Source: Natrinema mahii (lineage in GTDB: Archaea; Halobacteriota; Halobacteria; Halobacteriales; Natrialbaceae). Taken from it: a DNA stretch of 64,000 nucleotides. Made by a program: the position numbers and the translations under genes. The notes beneath the pieces are model-generated. The model did not search any database, had not been told where the DNA came from, and saw only the letters and a program-made list of their open reading frames with translations. The stretch covers positions 558,001-622,000 of the forward strand of contig JHUT02000001.1 in NCBI GenBank assembly GCA_000690595.2, given 5' to 3'. Shown one piece after another: positions 50,827 through 58,905 of this stretch. Each line of letters opens with the position of its first letter. Position 1 is the first letter of the stretch.

Positions 50827-51066
50827 ATGACGAAAGTGGATGCTCGCGACCTACGAACCAACGAAACCGACGATCGAGGTCGAATCTACCTCGGGACGGA
50901 GTACGCCAACAAGCGCGTGACCGTCGCCGTCGTCGAAGTCGAGTCTGACCGGCCCGACGATGAAGAATTGGCCGCCGCGTACCGCGAGGCTTCCGAGAGC
51001 GCCGACCAGCTCACTGAGGAGTGGACGGAGGCATCTGACGAAGCGTGGAACGAACTCGAGGAATGA
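50827..51066 (+). CDS. Antitoxin-like partner of MazF
   Basis: The 79-residue protein starts MTKVDARDLRTNETDDRGRIYLGTEYANKRVTVAVVEVE, a short AbrB-like beta fold (GRIYLGTEYANKRV), followed by an acidic helical C-terminus (AAYREASESADQLTEEWTEASDEAWNELEE) able to wrap a toxin. Its TGA overlaps the toxin ATG by four bases. By position and architecture it is the antitoxin and probable autorepressor of the pair; direct family membership is less certain. ATG 50827 is chosen over GTG 50818. Confidence 0.8.
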   Translation: MTKVDARDLRTNETDDRGRIYLGTEYANKRVTVAVVEVESDRPDDEELAAAYREASESADQLTEEWTEASDEAWNELEE

Positions 51067-51416
51067 GCGATGATACCGAGGTTCGGCGTGGCGATGTCGT
51101 AGTCGTTCGTCTTGACCCTGCCGAAGGCCGTGAAATGAAAAAGACTCGACCTGCAGTGATTGTGCAAAACGATATCGGAAATAGGAACTCCAGTACGACC
51201 ATCGTTGCTCCGGCGACAGGAACGCATCGAGGATACCCGTTCGAGGTGCTGGTCGAAGCGGATGGGTCACCGTTCGAGAAGGACTCCGCAGTTCGTCTCG
51301 ACCAGATTCGCGTCGTCTCTATCGAAAAGCGGATCCACTCGGTTCTCGGAAGTCTGAGCGAGCCGATCATGGACGAGGTGGACGAAGCACTGAAACTGAG
51401 TCTCGGGCTGGATTGA
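51063..51416 (+). CDS. MazF/PemK-type toxin
   Basis: The 117-residue protein has the PemK/MazF core: VRRGDVVVVRLDPAEGREMKKTRPAVIVQNDIGNRNSSTTIVAPAT, then KDSAVRLDQIRVVSIEKRIHSVLGSLSEPIMDEVDEAL. The arginine in the KKTRPAV strand and the Thr/Ser in the STTIVAP strand match catalytic positions of MazF endoribonucleases. It follows the antitoxin with an ATGA overlap. Free toxin would cleave mRNA and arrest growth. Confidence 0.9.
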   Translation: MSDDTEVRRGDVVVVRLDPAEGREMKKTRPAVIVQNDIGNRNSSTTIVAPATGTHRGYPFEVLVEADGSPFEKDSAVRLDQIRVVSIEKRIHSVLGSLSEPIMDEVDEALKLSLGLD

Positions 51417-51526
51417 GTCACCGATCTTCCAACTGCTCATCGACCCCGACGGAACGCGGCAAATTCCCCAGACCGAGTTTCGAATCACTAATCAGGTGAT
51501 ACAGTCCGTAAACCGACTTGAGGCCG

Positions 51527-51853
51527 CTATCGACTCTCTCGCTGCTCGACCTTGTTCAACTCGATCAACAGCCGAAAGATCGCCTTGACGAGGTTCGCGT
51601 CGACGTCGAACTGTTCGGCGTTGTCCCCCGCTCGGTCCATGACCTGCTGTTCCTGTGACTCGTCGGTCGTCGGCAGGTCCTGTTCGTCTTTGACCGCCGC
51701 GATCGTGTCCGCGACGTAGGTCCGCTGGGCGATCAGCTCGACGATCTCTTGATCGATCGAGCGGATCTCTTCGCGGAGTTCGTCGAGGCTCATCTCGTCG
51801 GGCGTGCGGTTCTCATCGTCGTCGGTCGAGTCGTCGGTTGGCTCTCGAGTCAT
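51527..51853 (-). CDS. aroQ: Chorismate mutase (AroQ type)
   Basis: The 108-residue all-helical enzyme converts chorismate to prephenate in tyrosine and phenylalanine synthesis. After an acidic 20-residue start comes MSLDELREEIRSIDQEIVELIAQRTYVADTIAAVKDEQ, with the conserved Arg, Lys and Asp of AroQ. The last helix is NLVKAIFRLLIELNKVEQRES. It overlaps the end of the shikimate kinase gene by ATGA, so the two are coupled. Confidence 0.93.
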   Translation of the reverse strand: MTREPTDDSTDDDENRTPDEMSLDELREEIRSIDQEIVELIAQRTYVADTIAAVKDEQDLPTTDESQEQQVMDRAGDNAEQFDVDANLVKAIFRLLIELNKVEQRESR

Positions 51854-52722
51854 AGTCGTTGCGTACCGTCGGTCCGCGTTTTCAGTAGCCGCGTCCGTCC
51901 GTCCCGGTCGGTCCAGCGCTCCTGTACGGCCTCGAGCGCGTCCCGTTCCCCGACGGCGACGTAGCTCGGGCCGGTGCCGGACAGCGAGACGCCGGCGGCG
52001 TCGGGGAGGGCGTCGAGCATCGGTCCGGTCGGGAACTCGAGGGCCGCGGCGAACGCGAAGCCGTTGACTGTCATGGCCTCGCCGTAGCGGCCGTCGAGTG
52101 CGAGTTCCTCGACGAGTCGGGCCATCGGGGCGACCCGCTCGCAGGCCGAGACGTCGGCGTCGGCGCTGTAGGACTGTTCGGGCGGGGTGTACACGAGCGC
52201 GTGCCAGTCGATCTCCTCGCGGGCGAGCAGGGCGTCGGCCGTGTTGTCGGTGACGGTCACGCCGCCGAGCATGCTGGCGCTGGCGTCGTCGAAGGCACCG
52301 GTGACGGTGACGCCGGCGTCGCGGGCGGCCCGGACGCCGAGTCGGCAGGCCTCGATCCGTTCGACCGCGTCGGCGACCTCGAGCGCGTCGAGCGTCGCGA
52401 GGACCGTCGCGTTCGCGGCGGCGCTGGAACTCTTCAGGCCGGAGGCCATCGGCACGTCGCTCTCGGTCGTCACGCGAGCGCCGACGGTGGACTCGTCTAA
52501 GCCCGCGGCGGCCGCGTACTCGGCGACTGTCAGTTCGACGCAGCGCTCGACGAGCGTCGTATCGGCCTCGGGCCGGCCGGCGACCTCGCCGACGACGTCG
52601 CCGTCGCCCGTGAGTTCGACGCTGGCCGTCGTCTCGAGGTCGATCGCGAACGCCGACCCGGTGCCGGTCGCGAGCGCGTTGAGTACCGTCCCGGCTGCGG
52701 GTGCGACAGCGCGGCCGTCCAT
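51850..52722 (-). CDS. aroK: Archaeal shikimate kinase (GHMP type)
   Basis: The 290-residue kinase phosphorylates shikimate with ATP. It is the archaeal, non-homologous GHMP-fold form, with the phosphate-binding loop VPMASGLKSSSAAANATVLATLDAL, a GTVLNALATGTGSAFAIDLET start and AGVSLSGTGPSYVAVGE near the end. The next gene is chorismate mutase, two steps later in the aromatic pathway's logic, in a four-base overlap. Confidence 0.95.
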   Translation of the reverse strand: MDGRAVAPAAGTVLNALATGTGSAFAIDLETTASVELTGDGDVVGEVAGRPEADTTLVERCVELTVAEYAAAAGLDESTVGARVTTESDVPMASGLKSSSAAANATVLATLDALEVADAVERIEACRLGVRAARDAGVTVTGAFDDASASMLGGVTVTDNTADALLAREEIDWHALVYTPPEQSYSADADVSACERVAPMARLVEELALDGRYGEAMTVNGFAFAAALEFPTGPMLDALPDAAGVSLSGTGPSYVAVGERDALEAVQERWTDRDGRTRLLKTRTDGTQRL

Positions 52723-52896
52723 ACTCGAACACTCTCAGAGGGCGTACTTACGGCTGACGGTCTCGTGGCTACGCGCGTCCGGGCTGGCGGGCAGATTCTC
52801 GAGCGGTCTCGATCATCCCGAGCGCGAACGCCTCGAGCGGCCGCACGGAGGCGACGGAACGCACCCCTTTTCCCCGATCCAACCGAACGGGCGTCT

Positions 52897-53328
52897 ATGA
52901 GCGCGCGCAACGACGTCCCCCCCAGCACGATCGGCGTCGATCTGGTCGACGGCGGCGTCGTCGTCGAGTACCACGACGGCCGGGAGGTATTCTACCATGG
53001 CCCGCCGGAACCGGTCGAGGACGCCGTGACGACCCCGCCCGGCAAGGAGGTCCACGTCCTCGTCACCGATCCCGACGGCGTCGAGGGCGTCATGACCTAC
53101 GTCAACGATCGCAACACCCACGACGACATCCTCGAGTCGACCGGCGTCGGCCGCGTGATGCTCGATCGCAACGACGAGGAGGAACTGTTCCCCGGCGTGA
53201 CCGTCGCCACGGAGGCCTACTCGATCCGCGTCGAGGCGGACCCCTCGGTCGTCGACGGCCGGGTGTTCGTCTTCGCCGAGGACGAGATGAGCGAACACGC
53301 CTACGAACTCGTCGAGGAGGCCGACTGA
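52897..53328 (+). CDS. DUF5796 family protein
   Basis: The 143-residue protein is a compact beta-rich haloarchaeal family: TIGVDLVDGGVVVEYHDGREVFYHGPPEPVEDAVTTPPGKEVHVLVTDP, then GVMTYVNDRNTHDDILESTGVGRVMLDRNDEEELFPG. To my knowledge it is catalogued as DUF5796 and has no known function. The ATG at 52897 follows a weak CCCTTTTCC TATA-like site by 28 bases. Its TGA shares one base with the ATG of the next gene. Confidence 0.8.
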   Translation: MSARNDVPPSTIGVDLVDGGVVVEYHDGREVFYHGPPEPVEDAVTTPPGKEVHVLVTDPDGVEGVMTYVNDRNTHDDILESTGVGRVMLDRNDEEELFPGVTVATEAYSIRVEADPSVVDGRVFVFAEDEMSEHAYELVEEAD

Positions 53329-53573
53329 TGCCGCTGCAGAAGTCCTGGCGCGACCTCGACCGGGACGCGGTCGCGGCCGCACCTGACCGCCCCGGCGTCT
53401 ATGAACTCGGCGACGGGTCGGGGACGGTACTGGCAGTCGACCACGGCGTCCTCCGGGACGAACTCAAGAGCGCACTGGCCTACGGGGACGGTGACCGCGT
53501 CCGGTGGACCGAGGCCCACACGCTCGAGCGGGCCGCGGAACTCGCCGCCGAGCATCGCGACCGACTCGAGTGA
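53328..53573 (+). CDS. Small conserved protein (DUF7508-like)
   Basis: The 81-residue protein MPLQKSWRDLDRDAVAAAPDRPGVYELGDGSGTVLAVDHGVLRDELKSALAYG resembles the N-terminal part of a GIY-YIG-like fold (PGVYELGDG and an acidic continuation), but lacks catalytic Arg/Glu, so nuclease activity is not expected. It overlaps the DUF5796 gene by one base (TGATG) and is always found with it in haloarchaea I can recall. The function is unknown. Confidence 0.75.
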   Translation: MPLQKSWRDLDRDAVAAAPDRPGVYELGDGSGTVLAVDHGVLRDELKSALAYGDGDRVRWTEAHTLERAAELAAEHRDRLE

Positions 53574-53574
53574 C

Positions 53575-53709
53575 CTACTGGATGTAGGACGGATCGCTGT
53601 CGTCGCAGTGTTTCTCGTGGTCGGCGGCGTCTGCCTGCTCGTCGAAGAGCATCCCGCAGGTCTCGCACTCGTACCAGGTGGCGTCGTCGCGTTCGGTCTG
53701 GACGACCAT
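53575..53709 (-). CDS. Small C2H2-like zinc-finger protein (DUF7128-like)
   Basis: The 44-residue protein MVVQTERDDATWYECETCG has CETC, then MLFDEQADAADHEKHCDDSD, giving a CxxC-x12-HxxHC arrangement able to bind zinc as a single finger. Short proteins of this type are frequent in haloarchaea and affect diverse phenotypes, but no target is known. It ends two bases from the plus-strand gene, a convergent arrangement. Confidence 0.75.
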   Translation of the reverse strand: MVVQTERDDATWYECETCGMLFDEQADAADHEKHCDDSDPSYIQ

Positions 53710-53785
53710 GGTAGCTATTGGAACGCGAACGGCAAAAGGCGTTGCTCCGGTTCCATCGCCCGGGAACTGACCCGCAACGCTATGG

Positions 53786-54685
53786 TCAGTTCTCGAGTTC
53801 GGTCAGTTCCTCGACGTCGGGAATCTTCTCACTGGCAGAGGTGATCTGTTGCATGCGCTGTTCGTGTTTCGTGTAGGCGTAGTCGGCCAGTTCGGAGGGG
53901 CTCGGGCCGGGGCCGCTCTCGGCGCTTGCACCGCCGTCACCGGCCAGGCTCTCCTGGACGAGCGGCACCAGTTCGTCGACCGTCTCCCGGAGGAGGTCCG
54001 GCTCGACCTCGCCGTCGCTCACGAGCGACTTGAGTTTCGCCATCCCGAAGCCGACGTGGCGACCCTCGTCGCTGCGGACCAGTTTGAGCCCCTCGACCAG
54101 CCCCGGCAGGTCGGGGAGTTCGGGCTCGTTTTCGCCGTAGGCAAGCGTGAGGCCGTAGTAGCCGGTCTGGGCCAAGATTCCTTCGATCGTCAAGTGATAG
54201 TGACAGTGTGCACGCGCACGGTTTTCGGGAGTATCGTCCTCGAGCAGCCGTGCCATCGCCTGCTCGTTGCGCTCGAACAGTTCGTCGTACGGCTCGTTGA
54301 ACCACTTCTCGTCGGTCGGCGACGACAGCGCCTGCCCGCGGCGCTTCTCCTCGGCGTGGATGACCTCTCGCCAGTAGCGATCGAAGAAGTCCGTGTGTTT
54401 CGACTCCTCGTAGAGCTGGGTCGTGAGGAACATCTGGTCGTCGATGTCCTCGAGGACGACGGCCAGCGGCGCGAGGTCTTCGGTCACCGACTCCTCGCCA
54501 GCGCCGAACAACGCGAGCGACTGTTTGAGCCCCTCGAAGGCCGGCTCGGGGAGTTCGGCCGCTCCCTCGCGGTCCGCCTCGAGATCGACTTCGTGGGGGT
54601 CCCAGTGTTTCTCGACCGCGTTTCGGTAGTAGTTGTGCGAGCGAATTCCCGTATCGAGTTGCATTGCCGGCTCGTCAGCGCTCAT
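53786..54685 (-). CDS. R2-like diiron or Mn/Fe oxidase (ribonucleotide reductase small subunit family)
   Basis: The 299-residue ferritin-like protein has the two metal motifs of the R2 family: EESKH (Glu94-x-x-His97) and EGRH (Glu207-x-x-His210). Glu168 in IEGIL and Glu64 or Glu65 complete the set. It is short for a class I R2 and no large subunit is adjacent. That suggests an R2-like ligand-binding oxidase rather than a ribonucleotide reductase, though annotations vary. It is cytosolic. It is divergent from an HTH regulator, with an inverted repeat between them. Confidence 0.85.
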   Translation of the reverse strand: MSADEPAMQLDTGIRSHNYYRNAVEKHWDPHEVDLEADREGAAELPEPAFEGLKQSLALFGAGEESVTEDLAPLAVVLEDIDDQMFLTTQLYEESKHTDFFDRYWREVIHAEEKRRGQALSSPTDEKWFNEPYDELFERNEQAMARLLEDDTPENRARAHCHYHLTIEGILAQTGYYGLTLAYGENEPELPDLPGLVEGLKLVRSDEGRHVGFGMAKLKSLVSDGEVEPDLLRETVDELVPLVQESLAGDGGASAESGPGPSPSELADYAYTKHEQRMQQITSASEKIPDVEELTELEN

Positions 54686-54714
54686 GTGTGTCCGAACATA
54701 CGCGTCGATTCCCG

Positions 54715-54750
54715 ATGAGACTGTATCTCATGAGTTAGGGCGTTTAAGTA
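54715..54750. promoter_or_regulatory. Inverted repeat and TATA box between the R2-like and HTH genes
   Basis: ATGAGA (54715-54720) and TCTCAT (54726-54731) flank CTGTA, and CTCATGAG adds a second symmetric motif. CGTTTAAGTA (54741-54750) is a TATA-like box 27 bases before the HTH start at 54772. The repeat lies 30 bases before the R2-like start, so one bound factor could control both genes. Confidence 0.5.
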
Positions 54751-54771
54751 TAGTCGGGTCGAACGCGACGT

Positions 54772-55407
54772 ATGGGTCTCATCGCGGAGTTCCAGCATAA
54801 CTCGCCGGACATGCCGCTGACGGACGCCGTCGCGGCCGTCCCGGACGTGACGCTCTATATCGATCGGATCCTCGTCGTCGATCCCGATCGGCCGGTCGTT
54901 CTCTGTCGCGTCATCGGCGACGACGGGGGGTTTTCGGCGGCGCTCGCGGACGATCCGACGGTCGAGACGGCCGAGACGATCGACGGCGTCGGCGGGGAAG
55001 ACGCGATGTACCGAATCAGGCTCCGGGACCCGCCGCTGCCGATCTACCGCAAGTACGTCGAACTCGGGACGACGCCGCTGGGCGGGATCGTGACCGTCGA
55101 CGGCTGGTGGGCACGTGCCCGGTTCCCCGACCGGGAGGCGCTTGCCGAATACCGGGCGTTCTGTACCGAACGGGGCGGCGACTTCAAACTCGAGCGGCTT
55201 ACGCGGGAATCGACGTCCGAGGAGCCGCCGTTCGGCCTCACCCGCGAACAGTACGAGGCCCTCGTCGAGGCCCGTGATGCGGGCTACTTCGCCGTCCCGC
55301 GGGCGGCCTCCACCGAGGAGATCGGCGATCGACTGGGGATCTCGGCCCCGTCGGCCTCCGAGCGGATCCGACGCGGGATCGATCGGTTGCTCGAGAACGC
55401 GCTGTGA
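54772..55407 (+). CDS. Bacterio-opsin-activator-type HTH regulator
   Basis: The 211-residue protein combines an N-terminal beta-rich sensor-like region (MGLIAEFQHNSPDMPLTDAVAAVPDVTLYIDRI) with a C-terminal HTH-10 domain (FGLTREQYEALVEARDAGYFAVPRAASTEEIGDRLGISAPSASERIRRGIDRLL). That is the Bat-type pattern of many haloarchaeal regulators. It precedes a CDC48 paralogue on the same strand and is divergent from the R2-like oxidase. It may control that gene. Confidence 0.88.
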   Translation: MGLIAEFQHNSPDMPLTDAVAAVPDVTLYIDRILVVDPDRPVVLCRVIGDDGGFSAALADDPTVETAETIDGVGGEDAMYRIRLRDPPLPIYRKYVELGTTPLGGIVTVDGWWARARFPDREALAEYRAFCTERGGDFKLERLTRESTSEEPPFGLTREQYEALVEARDAGYFAVPRAASTEEIGDRLGISAPSASERIRRGIDRLLENAL

Positions 55408-55459
55408 GGGCGCTTCCGAGGGGGCAATTCTCAAGGCCACCGGCGCGAAACGAACGGGT

Positions 55460-57694
55460 ATGAGTTCGTCGGAATCGGACGGCGTGACGCTGTCGGTCCG
55501 CGCCGCGGAGAAGGGCGACGCCGGTCGGGGCGTCGCCCGCATCCCCGAGCAGGCGCGGCGACAGCTCGGTGTTCTCAGCGGCGATACCGTAGTGATCGAG
55601 GGCTCGGCGACGACGGTCGCCAAGATGTGGCCGGCCGACGCGTCCGTCCCGGAGACGGCGATCCAGATCGACGGCGATACGCGCGCGAACGCGGGCGTCC
55701 ACGTCGGCGATACGGTCGCCGTCCGGGCCAAGGACAAGTCGACGATCACCGACGCCGATCGCGTGACCCTCGTCGCACCGCCCGGCCTCTCGGACCGCCA
55801 GCAGCGGGCCGCCGAAGCCGACGCGTCGAAGCGACTCCGGAACCGACCGGTGCGCGCTGGGGAACAGATCCGGATCGAGGGGATCGACCAGCAACCGTTC
55901 AGGGTGACCGACACCGATCCGAACGGCGACGTGCGGATCACCGACGAGACGACCGTCCGGATCGTCGGCGCCGACGCGGGATCGGGCGCTGTCGGGTCGA
56001 GCGACGCCGGTTCCGACACTGCTGCCCACGGCGGTTCGGATACCAGCAGCGGGGGAGCCGCGACCGCGCCGGCCGACGACGCGAGCGACCGCGGCGAGCC
56101 CGAGCCGAGTTCGGGCGTCACCTACGAGGACATCGGCGGCTTGGACGAGGAACTCGAGCTCGTCCGCGAGATGATCGAACTCCCGCTGTCGGAGCCGGAG
56201 CTGTTCCGCCGCCTCGGCGTCGAGCCGCCGTCCGGCGTCTTGCTCTACGGCCCGCCGGGCACCGGGAAGACCCTGATCGCACGGGCGGTGGCAAACGAGG
56301 TCGACGCCAATTTCGAGACGATCTCGGGGCCGGAGATCATGTCGAAGTACAAAGGCGAGAGCGAGGAACGGCTTCGCGAGGTCTTCGAGACCGCCGAGGC
56401 GAACGCGCCGACCATTATCTTCTTCGACGAGATCGACTCCATCGCGGGCGCACGAGACGACGAAGGCGACGCCGAAAACCGGATCGTCGGTCAACTGTTG
56501 ACGCTAATGGACGGTCTCGACGCCCGCGGCGAGGTGATCGTCATCGGCGCGACCAACCGCGTCGATACGATCGACCCCGCACTCCGGCGGGGGGGTCGCT
56601 TCGACCGCGAAATTCAGATCGGCGTCCCCGACGAGGAGGGTCGCCGCGAGATCCTCGAGGTCCATACCCGTGGGATGCCGCTTTCCGACGACGTCGACGT
56701 CGACGCCATCGCGCGACGGACTCACGGGTTCGTCGGTGCGGACTTGGACGCCGTCGCGAGCGAGGCCGCGATGGCCGCCATCCGCGATCGGCCGACCGAA
56801 ACCGACGAGCGCCGGGACTGGAACCGGAATCCGACGGTGCGAAAGACCCACTTCGACGCCGCGCTCGCGTCGGTCGAGCCCTCCGCGATGCGCGAGTACG
56901 TCGCCGAGTCGCCGACCACCGACTTCGACGACGTCGGCGGCCTCGAGGCGGCCAAGCAGACGCTCCGGGAATCCGTCGAGTGGCCGCTGACCTACGACCG
57001 ACTCTTCGAGGAGACCAACACCGATCCGCCCTCGGGCGTCCTCCTCCATGGCCCGCCGGGGACCGGCAAGACCCTGCTCGCTCGCGCACTCGCGGGCGAG
57101 ACGGACGTCAACTTCGTCCGCGTCGACGGTCCCGAGATCGTCGACCGCTACGTCGGCGAGAGCGAGAAGGCGATCCGGGAGGTCTTCGAGCGCGCCCGCC
57201 AGTCGGCACCCTCGATCGTCTTCTTCGACGAGATCGACGCGATCACCGCCGCCCGCGGCGAGGGCCACGAGGTCACCGAACGCGTCGTCTCACAACTGCT
57301 AACGGAACTCGACGGGATGCGGGAGAACCCCAACCTCGTCGTGCTGGCCGCGACCAATCGGAAAGACCAGATCGACCCGGCGCTGCTTCGACCCGGCCGC
57401 CTGGACACGCACGTCTTCGTCGGCGAACCGGACCTCGAGGCTCGGAAAAAGATCCTCGCGGTCCACGCCGAGGGCAAGCCGCTCGCCGACGACGTCGACA
57501 TCGACGACCTGGCGGTCGAACTCGAGGGGTACACCGGTGCCGACCTCGAGGCGCTGGTTCGGGACGCCTCGATGCGAGCGATCCGCGACGTCGCGAGCGA
57601 GTACGGGCCGGAAACGGCAAACGAGAAGGCTTCGGAGGTCCGAATCGAGCGCCGGCACATCGAGGCCGCGCGGGACGCGACCGACCGGCCCTAG
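55460..57694 (+). CDS. CDC48/p97-family AAA ATPase, paralogue 1
   Basis: The 744-residue unfoldase has an N domain (LSVRAAEKGDAGRGVARIPEQARRQLG), a Gly/Ser/Ala-rich linker of about 50 residues and two AAA modules. D1 has [13 protein letters not shown] and FFDEIDSIAG; D2 has [13 protein letters not shown] and FFDEIDAITAA, each with its arginine-finger region (PALRRGGRFDRE and PALLRPGRLDTH). It hexamerises and unfolds proteins for degradation or complex disassembly. The expanded linker and the arginine-poor D2 sensor differ from the second copy at 62-64 kb. The ATG at 55460 begins the N domain. Confidence 0.95.
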   Translation: MSSSESDGVTLSVRAAEKGDAGRGVARIPEQARRQLGVLSGDTVVIEGSATTVAKMWPADASVPETAIQIDGDTRANAGVHVGDTVAVRAKDKSTITDADRVTLVAPPGLSDRQQRAAEADASKRLRNRPVRAGEQIRIEGIDQQPFRVTDTDPNGDVRITDETTVRIVGADAGSGAVGSSDAGSDTAAHGGSDTSSGGAATAPADDASDRGEPEPSSGVTYEDIGGLDEELELVREMIELPLSEPELFRRLGVEPPSGVLLYGPPGTGKTLIARAVANEVDANFETISGPEIMSKYKGESEERLREVFETAEANAPTIIFFDEIDSIAGARDDEGDAENRIVGQLLTLMDGLDARGEVIVIGATNRVDTIDPALRRGGRFDREIQIGVPDEEGRREILEVHTRGMPLSDDVDVDAIARRTHGFVGADLDAVASEAAMAAIRDRPTETDERRDWNRNPTVRKTHFDAALASVEPSAMREYVAESPTTDFDDVGGLEAAKQTLRESVEWPLTYDRLFEETNTDPPSGVLLHGPPGTGKTLLARALAGETDVNFVRVDGPEIVDRYVGESEKAIREVFERARQSAPSIVFFDEIDAITAARGEGHEVTERVVSQLLTELDGMRENPNLVVLAATNRKDQIDPALLRPGRLDTHVFVGEPDLEARKKILAVHAEGKPLADDVDIDDLAVELEGYTGADLEALVRDASMRAIRDVASEYGPETANEKASEVRIERRHIEAARDATDRP

Positions 57695-58905
57695 GATCGA
57701 GTCGCGGGCCGACGGTCCGAGGCTGACTCGTCGGCGTCGGCGGCTCGATCGGTGCCGTCAAGAGCATCCGCATCCGGACCCAACGAGCGCAGTTCGGAGA
57801 CGGTGGCGAGGACCGAGAGGTCGTCGCCCGCTCGGAGGGTCAGGTTGTCCGCCGGGAACGGACGGACCTCGCCGTCGCGGACCACGGCGAGGACGGTCCC
57901 CGGAACCCACCCGACGAAGACGTTCTCGAGCGACCCGCCGTCCTCGACGGTGACCGAGCGGACCGTCCCGTCGGCCGCCCGGAGCGCGGCGAGCAGCCGG
58001 AAGCCGTCGTCCGGGGCCTCGGACTGGGCCGCGAGTCGATACCGCGCGTCGGGCTCGGTACCGAGTCGATCGGCGGCATCGGCGTCGACGGCGACGGTCG
58101 CGGTGTCGCCGTCGGTGGCCCACAGTCGCCCGGTCGCGACGAGGCGACTCGAGCCGTCGGCGGTCGCCCAGACTTCGACGGGATCGCCCGCGCCGACGGC
58201 GGGTGCCCGCTCGCCGCGGACCGACACCGCGACGGATCCCGGCGGAATGGTCGCTGCGATCCCCGATCGGGCGCGGCCGACCGCGAGCCGGTCGATCGCC
58301 CCGTCGGCCCCGACCGTGATCGAGACGTGGCCGAGATCGTAATCGCGCTCGAGTCGGCTCTCGAGCCGGGTTCGAAGCGCCGCGTCGGTATCGACCTGCG
58401 GCAACAGGACCGTGCCGCCGGCGAGGTCGCGTTTGATCGACGGCTCGACGGGCGGGTAGCCCGCCGCGTCGTCGATCCGGTCGGGCAGTCGGACGACCGA
58501 CGGGAGCCGCGCCGACCGGACGAGCGCGGCGATCTCGCCGGACGCGCCCAGGCGCTCGATGGCGAAGACGTCACGGGCGATCCGATCGCCCACCCGTCGG
58601 CCACCCTCGGCGCTGAGGGCGCTCGCGGCGATCGTCCCGAGGACGTACGCGGCAGTAGCGTAGTGAACGAGCGGCGTCCCACCGATCATCGTCGACCGGC
58701 CGAGCCCGACCGCGTTCAGCCAGCCGAGGGCGACGCCGAGCCCCGCGAACAGCCCCACGCCGACCGGGAGCGCTCGAGCGCTCGCGACGCGGTAGCCGAA
58801 CGCGACGACCGTCGCGACGAGCCCAGACAGGAGGGCGAGTCCGATGACGTTGCGTACCGCCGTTTCGGTCCACTCGGCGACGACCGCCTGAGCGATGACG
58901 CTCAT
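57691..58905 (-). CDS. Membrane protein with TrkA-C (RCK_C)-type domains, partner 1
   Basis: The 404-residue protein has three hydrophobic segments (AVRNVIGLALLSGLVATVVAFGY, LPVGVGLFAGLGVALGWLNAVGL, ATAAYVLGTIAASALSAEG). A cytosolic part follows with RCK_C-like features such as GSVAVSVRGERAPAVGAGDPVEVWA and VLAVVRDGEVRPFPADNLTLRAGDDLSVLATVSELRSLG. Ligand-binding domains of this type control potassium channels, but no pore filter is present. Its stop overlaps the CDC48 stop on the other strand in CTAG. The ATG overlaps the upstream gene by four bases. Confidence 0.75.
   Translation of the reverse strand: MSVIAQAVVAEWTETAVRNVIGLALLSGLVATVVAFGYRVASARALPVGVGLFAGLGVALGWLNAVGLGRSTMIGGTPLVHYATAAYVLGTIAASALSAEGGRRVGDRIARDVFAIERLGASGEIAALVRSARLPSVVRLPDRIDDAAGYPPVEPSIKRDLAGGTVLLPQVDTDAALRTRLESRLERDYDLGHVSITVGADGAIDRLAVGRARSGIAATIPPGSVAVSVRGERAPAVGAGDPVEVWATADGSSRLVATGRLWATDGDTATVAVDADAADRLGTEPDARYRLAAQSEAPDDGFRLLAALRAADGTVRSVTVEDGGSLENVFVGWVPGTVLAVVRDGEVRPFPADNLTLRAGDDLSVLATVSELRSLGPDADALDGTDRAADADESASDRRPATRS

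Noticed and set aside
52765-52896. Upstream extension of the DUF5796 gene
   Set aside because: The added residues are arginine-rich and overlap a region with a TATA-like site. The ATG at 52897 matches the family.
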